DNA from: CAYXLI01 sp964464925
GTDB lineage: Bacteria; Acidobacteriota; Terriglobia; Bryobacterales; Bryobacteraceae
Direction of reading: 5' to 3'
Length of the DNA: 64,000 nucleotides
NCBI GenBank assembly: GCA_964464925.1
Contig: CAYXLI010000004.1
Span: forward strand, 62,001 to 126,000
Part shown: in pieces, positions 43,914-52,063 of the stretch
Layout: the number at the start of each line of letters is the position of its first letter
How positions within the stretch are numbered: position 1 is the stretch's first letter
Translations under genes and position numbers: made by a program
The notes under the pieces: generated by a model
Database searches by the model: none
What the model saw: the letters and a program-made list of their open reading frames with translations, nothing else
What the model was told of the DNA's origin: nothing

Positions 43914-45041
43914 TTACCTGAATAACATTGGCGCGAACTCAATCAGGTAGTCGCGCCAATTCAGCCATGTGTGCCCACCGGGAGTCTCCTTGAGGACCGG
44001 GGCGAATCCATGCTTCTTCAGCATCTCGACCGTCGCCTTCGTATTGGGCATGAGTGCGTCTTCGACGCCTGTCGCGAACCACAGGGTCTTGAGACCCGGC
44101 TTGAGACCGGGGTTGTCCAGCATGGCTGCGTGCGTCTCTTCCCAGTTTGCAGGGGCTACGGGCGGGCCCGCGCCGCGACGGGCGGCGAGCACACCGGAAC
44201 TGAATACTCCAACATAGCCGAATTTATCCAGATGCGACATCGAAATGTTCAAGGTCTGGCTGCCGCCCATCGAGAGTCCCGCGATGGCGACGTGGCTGCG
44301 ATCTGTCAGTACGCGATAATTCTTCTCGACATGCGGCATTATGTCCTTTTCAAAATCGTCGAGGAACTCATCCCGCGGCCCGCGCACGTTGCTGGTGGAC
44401 GTGTGGCCCGCGGGCATCACCACAATCATCGGCTGCGCCTTTTTCGCTGCGATCAAATTGTCAAGGATGAAGCCGGCTCGGCCAATGGACGTCCATGCGT
44501 CATCGGAGTCGCTGGCGCCGTGCAGAAGGTAGAACACGGGGTATTTGGCCGTTCCCGTGCCATATCCGGGCGGCGTATACACGTGCATGCGCCGGTCACG
44601 AGCGAGAGCGGACGAATAGTAGTGAACCGATTCGACTGATCCATGCGGAACATTGCGGGTGTCCATCAGATCGGATCCGGCAACCGGCACAACACTCCAG
44701 CTCATCGAGTTCGATTCGCTCACTGCCGGGTTATGAGGATCCACGGTGGGTACGCCGTCGATCAGGAATGTGTAGCGGTAAGCGCCGGGTTCGACCGGCC
44801 CGGATATGGCCGTCCACACGCCTTGTTCATCCTTGGTAAACACAGTGACGTCGCGCGACGCCTTCGGGATGTCACCGGCTTGCAGTGCTACGGTCTTGGC
44901 GCCGGGCGCGAGGACGCGGAAGGTGATGGAGTGATCAGGCGAAACCTCAGGGGAAACCACAGCGTTTTGCGCGTGGGCCGAGCACGCGAGAAGTGTCGCG
45001 GCGAGATACGAAACGTGCGCGAAACCGCGGAGTGTGTACAT
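43914..45041 (-). CDS. Exported esterase with N-terminal Ig/CBM48-like domain
   Basis: A 375-residue protein. Signal peptide about 1-24 (LAATLLACSAHAQ). Residues 30-115 are an early-set domain like CBM48 (VTVFTKDEQGVWTAISGPVEPGAYRYTFLIDGVPTVDPHNP), then a typical esterase (XynZ/FaeE, DUF3327-like) fold of about 250 residues. The nucleophile is S257 in GLSMGGSQ; the oxyanion region is YLLHGASDSDDAW; the His is in GGHTWLNWR. The layout resembles feruloyl/acetyl-xylan esterases that remove side groups from plant cell wall polymers, but esterases of this group also act on other substrates. Not in an obvious operon with other carbohydrate genes. Confidence 0.87.
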   Translation of the reverse strand: MYTLRGFAHVSYLAATLLACSAHAQNAVVSPEVSPDHSITFRVLAPGAKTVALQAGDIPKASRDVTVFTKDEQGVWTAISGPVEPGAYRYTFLIDGVPTVDPHNPAVSESNSMSWSVVPVAGSDLMDTRNVPHGSVESVHYYSSALARDRRMHVYTPPGYGTGTAKYPVFYLLHGASDSDDAWTSIGRAGFILDNLIAAKKAQPMIVVMPAGHTSTSNVRGPRDEFLDDFEKDIMPHVEKNYRVLTDRSHVAIAGLSMGGSQTLNISMSHLDKFGYVGVFSSGVLAARRGAGPPVAPANWEETHAAMLDNPGLKPGLKTLWFATGVEDALMPNTKATVEMLKKHGFAPVLKETPGGHTWLNWRDYLIEFAPMLFR

Positions 45042-45121
45042 AGGTTTGTCCAGACACAGTCTACATCGTTACGGCGACCTACAGAAACTGCTCTAGCCCG
45101 CTCATAGTCCGATAAGTACTA

Positions 45122-45143
45122 CCCGTTCCGAATGGGCATTTTT
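45122..45143 (+). promoter_or_regulatory. Terminator-like hairpin in the DUF892 leader
   Basis: CCCGTT-CCG-AATGGG, a 6-bp stem (one G-U) with a 3-nt loop, is followed by CATTTTT, ending 8 nt before AGGAGG. It could terminate upstream transcription or attenuate the DUF892 gene. The short loop makes this a weak case. Confidence 0.3.
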
Positions 45144-45162
45144 AAGCTAGAGGAGGACTGAT

Positions 45163-45684
45163 ATGGCGGTTGAAACCCTGGAAGATTTGTTGCTCGAAGA
45201 AATTCGCGATCTTTATGATGCCGAAAAGCAACTGGTAAAAGCTCTGCCGAAGATGGCGAAGGCGGCGACCGATGACGATTTGAGATCCGCTTTCGAAGAA
45301 CACCTGGAGGAAACAAAGGGCCAGGTTGCACGGTTGGAGCAGGTGTTCGAACGGCTCGACACCCAGGCGAAAGGCAAGCCGTGCAAAGCGATGAAGGGCC
45401 TTGTGGCGGAAGGCCAGGAAGTGATGGAAGAAGACGCGATGGAGAGCCTGACCGACCTGGCGTTGATTGGCGCTGCCCAGCGCGTGGAACATTATGAAAT
45501 CTCGGCGTATGGGACTGCGCGCACGTTTGCAGAGAAGCTAGGGAACAAGGAAGTGGCGCGGCTATTGGAGCAGACGCTAAAGGAAGAAGAGACCGCGGAC
45601 AAGAAGCTGACGGACATCTCTTTGCGGATCCTGGAGAACACTAGCGACGAGAGCGAAGAAGAGGAAGAAGAAGTCGAGGCGTAA
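45163..45684 (+). CDS. DUF892/YciE ferritin-like stress protein
   Basis: A 173-residue helical protein matching YciE/YciF (DUF892). The N-terminus AVETLEDLLLEEIRDLYDAEKQLVKALPKMAKAA and the Glu-containing four-helix segments (EEHLEETKGQVARLEQVFERL, ALIGAAQRVEHYEISAYGTARTFAE, EVARLLEQTLKEEETADKKL) carry the di-iron-type Glu/His ligands of ferritin-like proteins. Members are general-stress-induced. The tail is acidic (DESEEEEEEVEA). AGGAGG precedes the ATG by 7 nt. It is monocistronic here: a terminator-like stem follows at 45711-45739, and ku comes next. Confidence 0.93.
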   Translation: MAVETLEDLLLEEIRDLYDAEKQLVKALPKMAKAATDDDLRSAFEEHLEETKGQVARLEQVFERLDTQAKGKPCKAMKGLVAEGQEVMEEDAMESLTDLALIGAAQRVEHYEISAYGTARTFAEKLGNKEVARLLEQTLKEEETADKKLTDISLRILENTSDESEEEEEEVEA

Positions 45685-45710
45685 AGTTCTCAAGACTGAA
45701 TGGTTGCCAT

Positions 45711-45739
45711 ACGGGGACGCTGGTAGGTGTCCCCGTTTT
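45711..45739 (+). terminator. Rho-independent terminator after the DUF892 gene
   Basis: ACGGGGAC and GTCCCCGT form a perfect 8-bp stem with a 10-nt loop, followed by TTTTC at 45736-45740. It lies 27 nt after the DUF892 stop and 55 nt before ku. The T-run is short, but the GC-rich stem and position are right. Confidence 0.7.
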
Positions 45740-45793
45740 CGTGTAAACTGACTGTTGAAGTTTTAACTCTATCTTGCTCAAGGGGAGTTGCTT

Positions 45794-46663
45794 ATGGCCT
45801 CGACAGTGTGGAAAGGCTACATCGCTTTCGGACTTATCTCGATCCCGATCCGGCTGTTTACGGCTGCCAGGGATGAGAGGGTCAGCTTCAACCAACTCCA
45901 TCGCGAATGCAACACCCGGATTAAACAGCAGCTTTATTGCCCCACATGCGATCGCACGGTGGAACGCTCCGAGATCGCCAAAGGCTATGCCACGGGGAAG
46001 GACAGCTACGTCCTGGTAGAAGAAGAAGAGATCAAGAAGATTGCGCCGACTTCCTCAGAGACGATGGAGATCGTGCAATTTGTCCATCTGGACGAGATCG
46101 ATCCTCTGTACTTCGACGCCTCCTACTTCATCGTGCCTGAGGAACCAGGGCGGAAGGCCTACACGCTTCTGCTCCAAGTAATGAAGAACTTGAACTATGT
46201 GGCGTTAGCTCAAGTTACCATGCACCAAAGAGAGTACACGGTGGTGCTGCGGCCGTACGAGAACGGTCTGACGCTGCACACGATGTACTACGCGAATGAA
46301 GTCCGGAAGGTGACTGAGTATGAAGGGCTTACGCAGGCAGAGTTAAAGGAACAGGAAGTGAGCATGGCCGAGAAGCTGATTCAGGCTCTCGCCAAGCCAT
46401 TCGAGCCCGAAGCGTTTCACGACGAATACCAAAAGAAGCTGCTGGAACTCGTGGAAGCCAAGGGTGAGGGCAAGCAGATCACCGGCACGCCTTCAGCTCG
46501 CCTGGCTCCTGTGATCGATCTGATGAAGGCCTTAGAGAGCAGCCTTGCGGAAGTGCAACGGCCAGCAGGCACACCTGCAAAGAAGAAAGCCGCAGCGCGA
46601 GCGACGAAGGCGACGGAGCCGGTTGCTATCGACGCCCCGAAGAAACGAGCGTCTCGCGGGTAG
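45794..46663 (+). CDS. ku: Ku-type DNA end-binding protein
   Basis: A 289-residue prokaryotic Ku. ATG at 45794 has AGGGGAG 7 nt upstream; TTG at 45788 is an alternative. The start MASTVWKGYIAFGLISIPIRLFTAARDERVSFNQLH and the YCPTCDRTVERSEIAKGYATG block are standard. The C-terminal ~30 residues are Lys/Ala-rich (PAKKKAAARATKATE...PKKRASRG), a tail found on some Ku proteins that helps DNA binding. Ku usually acts with LigD in end joining, but no ligD is in this window. Its last 38 nt overlap the convergent MetX-like gene. Confidence 0.95.
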   Translation: MASTVWKGYIAFGLISIPIRLFTAARDERVSFNQLHRECNTRIKQQLYCPTCDRTVERSEIAKGYATGKDSYVLVEEEEIKKIAPTSSETMEIVQFVHLDEIDPLYFDASYFIVPEEPGRKAYTLLLQVMKNLNYVALAQVTMHQREYTVVLRPYENGLTLHTMYYANEVRKVTEYEGLTQAELKEQEVSMAEKLIQALAKPFEPEAFHDEYQKKLLELVEAKGEGKQITGTPSARLAPVIDLMKALESSLAEVQRPAGTPAKKKAAARATKATEPVAIDAPKKRASRG

Positions 46664-47741
46664 GTTCCAGTAGCTCTTCCAGATAGTGCTTCCAAACCGC
46701 AGCCAGCGTGTGCGTTCCATGACCGCGAGTCTGCGTTGTGGCTGGCAGCAGGACATAGCGCCCATGCGGGACGCGGGCAATTCCCTTCTCCATGATGCCC
46801 AGCTCCGGTGGGTTGATCTCATCGTCGGCGGAATTGATTGCGAGCAGCGGAGCGCTAATCTTTTCCAGATTCTTGGAAGGGTCGTAGTCGCGCGACGAGT
46901 CCACCTGGTACAGCAGATCGTTAGCATCCAGGCCAGGACGCTTCAGGTAGTCGGTAACCCGTTTCTCATAGTCATTTTCGGCATCTTCTCGAGTGGACCC
47001 GGACTTCTGCATATCCAGCGGGGCGCTCCCCATCAACAACAGAATATAAGCGGCCATTCTCAGGCCGCGTGGCGGGCGGCTGTACTCGCCACCCCTCCAC
47101 TCGGGATCTCCCTGAATGGCTTCCTTTAGCATGCGACGCCAAAGATAGTTCCGGCCTGTGATCGGAGCAGGTAGACTCGCCAGCGGCATGAGCCCGTCCA
47201 TGAACTCCGGCCAAGTCTCGCCCCATAGCCACGTGTGCATGGCTCCCATCGAAGTGCCCATCACTAGACGGAGGTGGTTGATATGTAGGTGCTCCGTAAC
47301 GAGACGGTGTTCGGCCTCGACCATATCCCGGTAGGAGTAGTGAGGAAAGCGCATGCGCAGGCCGTTGCTTGGTTTGCTGGAGCCGCCATGGCCGATGTCG
47401 TCGGGCAGAATGAGATAGTACCTGGTAATATCGAGCGGCTGGCCAGGCCCGAACAGTTGGCCGGCAAAGCGCTCATTCACGAATTGCGCGCCCGAACCGC
47501 CGGTTCCATGCATGATGAGGACTGCGTTGCGAACTAATCCGGTGCTATCGCGCTGCGGCGTGCCGAGGGTACGGTAATGGATGCGGAGCGGCTTCAATTC
47601 TTCTCCATTGGCGCATCGGAAAACGGGAATTGTGAAGTCGCCTTCGGAGGGCGCGGGCAACTGAGCGGAAGCTACTACGGCTAGCGCACTAACAGCCAAG
47701 ACTGCTTTACTGGTAGTAATGAGAATGCGGCAATTCTTCAT
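46626..47741 (-). CDS. Exported MetX-like alpha/beta hydrolase
   Basis: A 371-residue protein with a signal peptide (ILITTSKAVLAVSALAVVASAQ). The alpha/beta-hydrolase core is of the homoserine O-acetyltransferase (MetX) branch: LRIHYRTLGTP, AVLIMHGTGGSG, LPDDIGHGGSSKPSNGLRMRFPHYSYRDMV and the nucleophile S164 in GTSMGAMH; the acid is likely Asp in INSADDEINPPE, with His in GHGTHT. MetX itself is cytosolic and makes O-acetylhomoserine; the export signal and lack of met genes argue for a secreted esterase or acyltransferase. The 3' end overlaps ku by 38 nt, and the 5' end overlaps the divergent M49-like gene. Confidence 0.88.
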   Translation of the reverse strand: MKNCRILITTSKAVLAVSALAVVASAQLPAPSEGDFTIPVFRCANGEELKPLRIHYRTLGTPQRDSTGLVRNAVLIMHGTGGSGAQFVNERFAGQLFGPGQPLDITRYYLILPDDIGHGGSSKPSNGLRMRFPHYSYRDMVEAEHRLVTEHLHINHLRLVMGTSMGAMHTWLWGETWPEFMDGLMPLASLPAPITGRNYLWRRMLKEAIQGDPEWRGGEYSRPPRGLRMAAYILLLMGSAPLDMQKSGSTREDAENDYEKRVTDYLKRPGLDANDLLYQVDSSRDYDPSKNLEKISAPLLAINSADDEINPPELGIMEKGIARVPHGRYVLLPATTQTRGHGTHTLAAVWKHYLEELLEPTRETLVSSGRR

Positions 47742-49374
47742 CGGTCTGATCCTATCAGGGTGTTTTCATACGATGGCACAATCGCAAACTTCCATTCCAG
47801 ATCTAGTTCAATTGCAAAAGATGATAGCCCGGTTCGCACCGGCGAAGCTCGCTGCCGACACGTCGAAGCTCTCGCCTGGGGACAAGAAGGCACTGGAGAA
47901 ACTGCTCGCGGCGGCGCACCTGGTAGACCATCTTTTCATGCAGCAGTACTGGAGTGGCGATCTGGCGCTCTACGAGAAGCTGAAAGAGGATACGACGCCG
48001 CTCGGAAAGGCGCGGCTGCATTATTTCTGGCTGAACAAGGGACCTTGGTCGGCGCTGGATGCGCATCGTGCATTCCTGCCGGATGTGCCGGCGCATCGGC
48101 CGGCGGGCGCAAACTTTTATCCCGAGGACATGAAGAAGGAAGAATTCGAGTCCTGGGTAAAAACTTTGCCAGAGGACAAGAAGAAAGAAGTGCAGGGATT
48201 TTTTTCGGTAATTCGCAGGGAGAATGGCAAGCTGACATCGATTCCGTTCAGCAAGGCGTACTCGGCGGATCTACACAAACTTGCAGCGTTGCTGAAGGAA
48301 GCGGCAGCCGCGACGGACAACGCGACGTTGAAGAAGTTTCTGAACCTGCGTGCCGATGCTTTTCTTTCGGACGATTACTATGCCAGCGACGTGGCGTGGA
48401 TGGATCTGGACGCGCCGCTGGACGTAACCATCGGACCATATGAAACATACAACGATGGAATCTTCGGATATAAGGCATCGTTCGAGGCTTATGTCACACT
48501 GCGGGATGACAACGAGACGAACAAGGTGAAGTTCTTTTCCGATCATCTGCAGGAGATTGAGAACAACCTGCCGCTCGATGGGAAGTATAAGAATCCTAAG
48601 ATTGGCGCGCTGGCGCCGATCCGTGTAGTGAACCAGATCATCGCGACCGGTGATGGCGCCCACGGCGTGCGGACGGCGGCGTACAACCTGCCCAATGATG
48701 AGCGCGTGACTGTGGAAAAGGGTACCAAGCGCGTGATGCTGAAGAACGTGCAGGAGGCGAAGTTCCACAGCACGTTGATTCCAATCTCCAAGCGGGTGTT
48801 AGGCGCCAAGGCACAAGAGGATCTCAGTTTCGATTCGTTCTTCACCCACATTCTGGCGCATGAGCTGACACATGGCATCGGGCCGCATCAGATCAAGGTG
48901 AGCGGGCGCGACAGCACTCCGCGGCAGGAATTGAAAGAACTGTACAGCGCCATCGAAGAGGCCAAAGCCGACGTGTGCGGGCTCTATATGTTGCAGTACA
49001 TGTACGACCACAGCCAACTACCGGGCGCTGCCGCAGCGGAGCGAAAGCTATACACCAGCTTCCTGGCATCGGCGTTCCGTACGTTGCGGTTCGGTTTGAA
49101 TGAGGCTCACGGCAAGGGCATGGCGATGCAGTTCAATTACCTTGTGGGCAAGGGCGGCTTCGTTCACAATAGCGACGGAACGTTTTCCGTGAATTACGAC
49201 AAGATCAAGGGGGCAGTGCGGGATCTGGCTCATGATCTGCTGACCATTGAAGCGACCGGCAACTATGCAGAGGCGAAGCGCTGGCAGACGGAGTTGGGAA
49301 CGCTCCGGCCGGAGATGGAGCAGGCTATCGCGAAGCTGATCGACCTCCCGGTGGATATCGACCCAGGCCAGTAG
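47725..49374 (+). CDS. M49-like (dipeptidyl-peptidase III-type) lipoprotein metallopeptidase
   Basis: A 549-residue protein from ATG at 47725 (47719 is also possible). The N-terminus MRQFFIGLILSGC has an LSGC lipobox, suggesting a lipid anchor at Cys13. The helical body contains the zinc site HELTH (379-383) and E411/E412 in IEEAKADVCGLY (about 409-420), the same spacing as in dipeptidyl peptidase III. True M49 has a HExxGH hexapeptide; this one has the pentapeptide HExxH, as in related bacterial proteins of the same annotation class. The likely reaction is cleavage of dipeptides, in the periplasm. Its 5' end overlaps the start of the divergent MetX-like gene. Confidence 0.85.
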   Translation: MRQFFIGLILSGCFHTMAQSQTSIPDLVQLQKMIARFAPAKLAADTSKLSPGDKKALEKLLAAAHLVDHLFMQQYWSGDLALYEKLKEDTTPLGKARLHYFWLNKGPWSALDAHRAFLPDVPAHRPAGANFYPEDMKKEEFESWVKTLPEDKKKEVQGFFSVIRRENGKLTSIPFSKAYSADLHKLAALLKEAAAATDNATLKKFLNLRADAFLSDDYYASDVAWMDLDAPLDVTIGPYETYNDGIFGYKASFEAYVTLRDDNETNKVKFFSDHLQEIENNLPLDGKYKNPKIGALAPIRVVNQIIATGDGAHGVRTAAYNLPNDERVTVEKGTKRVMLKNVQEAKFHSTLIPISKRVLGAKAQEDLSFDSFFTHILAHELTHGIGPHQIKVSGRDSTPRQELKELYSAIEEAKADVCGLYMLQYMYDHSQLPGAAAAERKLYTSFLASAFRTLRFGLNEAHGKGMAMQFNYLVGKGGFVHNSDGTFSVNYDKIKGAVRDLAHDLLTIEATGNYAEAKRWQTELGTLRPEMEQAIAKLIDLPVDIDPGQ

Positions 49375-49383
49375 AACGAGCGA

Positions 49384-49731
49384 CTACCGCTTTACTTGCT
49401 CGGTGTTTGGCTCCGGAACTGGCTCTCCCATGACGTGCGCCATCAATCGCATCAAGTCTGACACATTGGTTAAGGCCTGATCGAGTTCCACCCCGCACAG
49501 ATAGCCACCCGGTACCGGCGCACTGTAACAGATCTCACCTAAGAGAATGCAATTGTTGATGTCGATCCTCACTGCACTATCGGCGCGTAGCGGCTGGTCA
49601 ACGACGAAGCGTAAACCATTGCCGGAAACGTTCAGAACTTTGACGGGTAGGCGGCGATCTCCTTCGCCGAGCAATACCAACTCAGCTTGCTGATCTGTGG
49701 AAAAACGAGGTTCACGGCGCCGATCCAACAT
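49384..49731 (-). CDS. PilZ domain protein
   Basis: A 115-residue protein made of one PilZ domain. RRREPRFS at the start is the RxxxR motif and VSGNG in LNVSGNGLRFVV is the D/NxSxxG motif, which together bind cyclic di-GMP. The VDQPLRADSAVRIDI and CGVELDQAL strands complete the barrel. As a stand-alone domain it probably acts as a c-di-GMP receptor or regulates by contact with a partner. No diguanylate cyclase is nearby, but the flagellar genes start 1.7 kb downstream, which is a natural though unproved target. Confidence 0.92.
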   Translation of the reverse strand: MLDRRREPRFSTDQQAELVLLGEGDRRLPVKVLNVSGNGLRFVVDQPLRADSAVRIDINNCILLGEICYSAPVPGGYLCGVELDQALTNVSDLMRLMAHVMGEPVPEPNTEQVKR

Positions 49732-49807
49732 ACTTCCTCTTTTCGGCTAGGATTGCGGAAAGTTTGACAGAATTTGCACGTCCAGTGTGCCTGCGACGTC
49801 ATGTCTC

Positions 49808-51298
49808 ATGACAAAAATGCTCCGATCCATCCTACTGGTTCTTGTTGCCTCCGCCGCGGCGCATGCGGGAGTTATCAAGGTGTTTGTCGTCGATCACCAA
49901 AGCGGCCAGCCCCTCGCACATACGCGCGTGATCCTTCAGCCGCTGGTTCGCGCGGGAGAAAGCGCCAAAGAGCTCACCGTATTCACAGACCGGTTTGGCC
50001 AATATGCGTTCTCAAATATTGATGCAGGTGTTTACTTGCTGACGGCGAAGAAGGCGAACTATGCCGACGCGCGCCACGGCCAAAAATCGTGGCGCCAACC
50101 CGGACTTCCATTCACGCTGATACAAGACGGCGAGTTCGTGACACAGCTTCGTATGCACCGGCTTGGGGTGATTACCGGAGAGGTAGTCGACGAAAACCGG
50201 GTCGGCATCCCGGGAGTTCCTGTGTATGCGTACCACTTCAGTACGCACATGAAGCTCGCAGGCAAGGGAGAGAGCGACGATCGGGGCGCGTTCAGAATCC
50301 CCGGATTGCCACAGGGACGATATCTCATCCAGTCCGGCAGCCGGCAGGTAGACGACCGAGGTCTGATGCCTACGTTCTACGGCCAAACCACGCGCGCTTC
50401 CGATGCTCGCACCTCCGATGTGCTGATCGAGTCCGAAACGCCCGGCGCCCTGATTGAGCCCTACCTCGGTAAGCTGCTCACCCTGAAGGTCTCGACCGTT
50501 GCACCGCCCGAGGTCACGGTCACCGTCGGGCTATATACGGACGCAGGCAAGCGCGAGTCACAATTCAAAGGGCCCGGCACGGCCACTTTCGACGAGCTTG
50601 CTCCGGGCAACTACGATGTTCTGGTCCAGACCAATGACCGGCCACCCACGAGTTCTTATCGGCGCGTGAATCTCGGGCGTGACGGAGACGACATTTCATT
50701 GCAGCTTTCCCGGTCTCCACAGTGGCGGGTGGATTGCCTCGATTCCCGCGGAGGACCTGTGGATTCGCGCAACTTCCATGTGTTCGCCCGGCGGAAAATG
50801 CCGGCCGAAGAACAATTCCAGCCCTTGCCATGCGGTTTGAGCATTACGACGCCTGGGCTTTGGGAGATTACGGCAGTGGCGCCGCAGGGGTGGTATTTCG
50901 CCGGCTCCGATGCCCGGCGGTCGGACGAATCCTATGACGTCGACATCGTAAACGGGCGTAGTATGGTGAACACGACGGTGAAGTTCTCTTCCAGGCCCGC
51001 CGATGTGAAGGGCAGCGTTAAGGCACGGAATGACCAGTCTGCGGCGGGTATCCCGGTTTTCCTGATCCCGATCGATTTGGACCTGCGTATCCGGCTGGCG
51101 AACGGCGTCCTGCAGGCTCGTGCGGACCCGGACGGGAATTTCTGGTTCACCGCAATTCCACCGGGGCGTTACGAAGTCGTAGCCACATGGGAAACAACAG
51201 AAATCGATGCGCGTGAATGGGTTCCGGGGGCGGAAAAGGGGATCACCGTGCAGGAAGGCGGGGTGGAGCAGGTGGAGATCAAGATTCGAGAGAACTAG
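49808..51298 (+). CDS. Exported carboxypeptidase-regulatory-like repeat protein
   Basis: A 496-residue protein. ATG at 49808 or 49817 gives a signal peptide (SILLVLVASAAAHA). The mature part has at least three CarboxypepD_reg/SdrD-like beta-sandwich repeats: VFVVDHQSGQPLAHTRVILQPL ... FTDRFGQYAFSNIDAGVYLLTAKK; EVVDENRVGIPGVPVYAYHFS ... SDDRGAFRIPGLPQGRYLI; and VKARNDQSAAGIPVFLIPI ... ADPDGNFWFTAIPPGRYEVVATW. Such proteins are abundant in Solibacter; they are thought to bind polymers or act as scaffolds. No catalytic motif. The start is somewhat uncertain because no ribosome site is clear. Confidence 0.85.
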   Translation: MTKMLRSILLVLVASAAAHAGVIKVFVVDHQSGQPLAHTRVILQPLVRAGESAKELTVFTDRFGQYAFSNIDAGVYLLTAKKANYADARHGQKSWRQPGLPFTLIQDGEFVTQLRMHRLGVITGEVVDENRVGIPGVPVYAYHFSTHMKLAGKGESDDRGAFRIPGLPQGRYLIQSGSRQVDDRGLMPTFYGQTTRASDARTSDVLIESETPGALIEPYLGKLLTLKVSTVAPPEVTVTVGLYTDAGKRESQFKGPGTATFDELAPGNYDVLVQTNDRPPTSSYRRVNLGRDGDDISLQLSRSPQWRVDCLDSRGGPVDSRNFHVFARRKMPAEEQFQPLPCGLSITTPGLWEITAVAPQGWYFAGSDARRSDESYDVDIVNGRSMVNTTVKFSSRPADVKGSVKARNDQSAAGIPVFLIPIDLDLRIRLANGVLQARADPDGNFWFTAIPPGRYEVVATWETTEIDAREWVPGAEKGITVQEGGVEQVEIKIREN

Positions 51299-51398
51299 TC
51301 CAAACGGCATCGTCAGCAGAAAAATCTGAGGCAGAAATATTCATACTCAAGTCGACATCACCGATAAGGGTTATTGAGGAGGCTTGATCAGGCCTTAT

Positions 51399-51701
51399 AT
51401 GAAAGTCAACGATTCGAACACAGCGAATCTGGGAAACGTCGGATCCTCGAATGTTGGGAAGGCTGCCGAGACTGAAGGGGCAAGCCGGACTAAAGAGAAA
51501 CAAAGCATTGGGACGGGTGGTTCTGAGCCGGATCGTGTTTCCTTGTCGAACCTCAGCGGTTCCCTACGAGCGGCGCTGACTGAATCGCCCGAACGCGAAG
51601 CGCGCCTGGAAAAGCTCAGCGCTGAGGTATCCAGCGGACGCTATCACGTTGATTCGAATACTCTCAGCAAGGACATCGTCAGCGACGCATTCGGGAAATG
51701 A
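51399..51701 (+). CDS. flgM: FlgM anti-sigma-28 factor
   Basis: A 100-residue protein from ATG at 51399 (MKVNDSN, typical FlgM start). It is disordered and polar at the N-terminus. The conserved C-terminal helix block DRVSLSNLSGSLRAALTESPEREARLEKLSAEVSSGRYHVDSNTLSKDIVSDAF is the region that binds FliA. It is exported through the hook-basal body, releasing sigma28 when the hook is complete. TTG at 51384 with GAGGAGG just before it is an alternative start. It overlaps the flgN-like gene by 4 nt. Confidence 0.9.
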   Translation: MKVNDSNTANLGNVGSSNVGKAAETEGASRTKEKQSIGTGGSEPDRVSLSNLSGSLRAALTESPEREARLEKLSAEVSSGRYHVDSNTLSKDIVSDAFGK

Positions 51702-52060
51702 CTGGCCAACTAGTGGACGAGGTCCGGGGGATCCGCCGACTTCTGACCGAGGCTTCCCGGGAACTGGAGACGCCAACCGCCGATTCGATGTCCGCGTGCG
51801 CAGACCGGTTACATGAAGCGATCAGCCTCCTGGCCGATGTTGAACGGCTTGCCCTTCGAGCTCCGGAATCGGACCGGCTTGTGCTGCGCGAAGAGGTGCA
51901 CGCCCTCCGCCGCGAACTCCATCTGATCGGACGGCTGCTCGCCCAAGCCGCCCAACTTCAGATTGGGTGGGCTCAACTGCTGGGCGCGATCCCTGCCAGC
52001 TACAACGCCACAGGCAAGGTAGACGATCCGGTCCGCCCCTCGCTGGAAATAAAGGCTTGA
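51698..52060 (+). CDS. flgN: FlgN-like flagellar export chaperone
   Basis: A 120-residue helical protein. The sequence is weakly conserved: LVDEVRGIRRLLTEASRELETP, then two long helices (MSACADRLHEAISLLADVERLALRA and EEVHALRRELHLIGRLLAQAAQLQIGWAQLLG). The assignment rests mainly on position: between flgM and flgK, with a 4-nt overlap (ATGA) to flgM and 3 nt to flgK, and on size and helical content. FlgN binds the FlgK and FlgL C-termini before export. No other identification is as good, but sequence alone would not suffice. Confidence 0.72.
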   Translation: MTGQLVDEVRGIRRLLTEASRELETPTADSMSACADRLHEAISLLADVERLALRAPESDRLVLREEVHALRRELHLIGRLLAQAAQLQIGWAQLLGAIPASYNATGKVDDPVRPSLEIKA

Positions 52061-52063
52061 TCC

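Noticed and set aside
46626..47741. Homoserine O-acetyltransferase metX in methionine synthesis
   Set aside because: The protein has an export signal and no met genes are near; only the fold is of the MetX branch.
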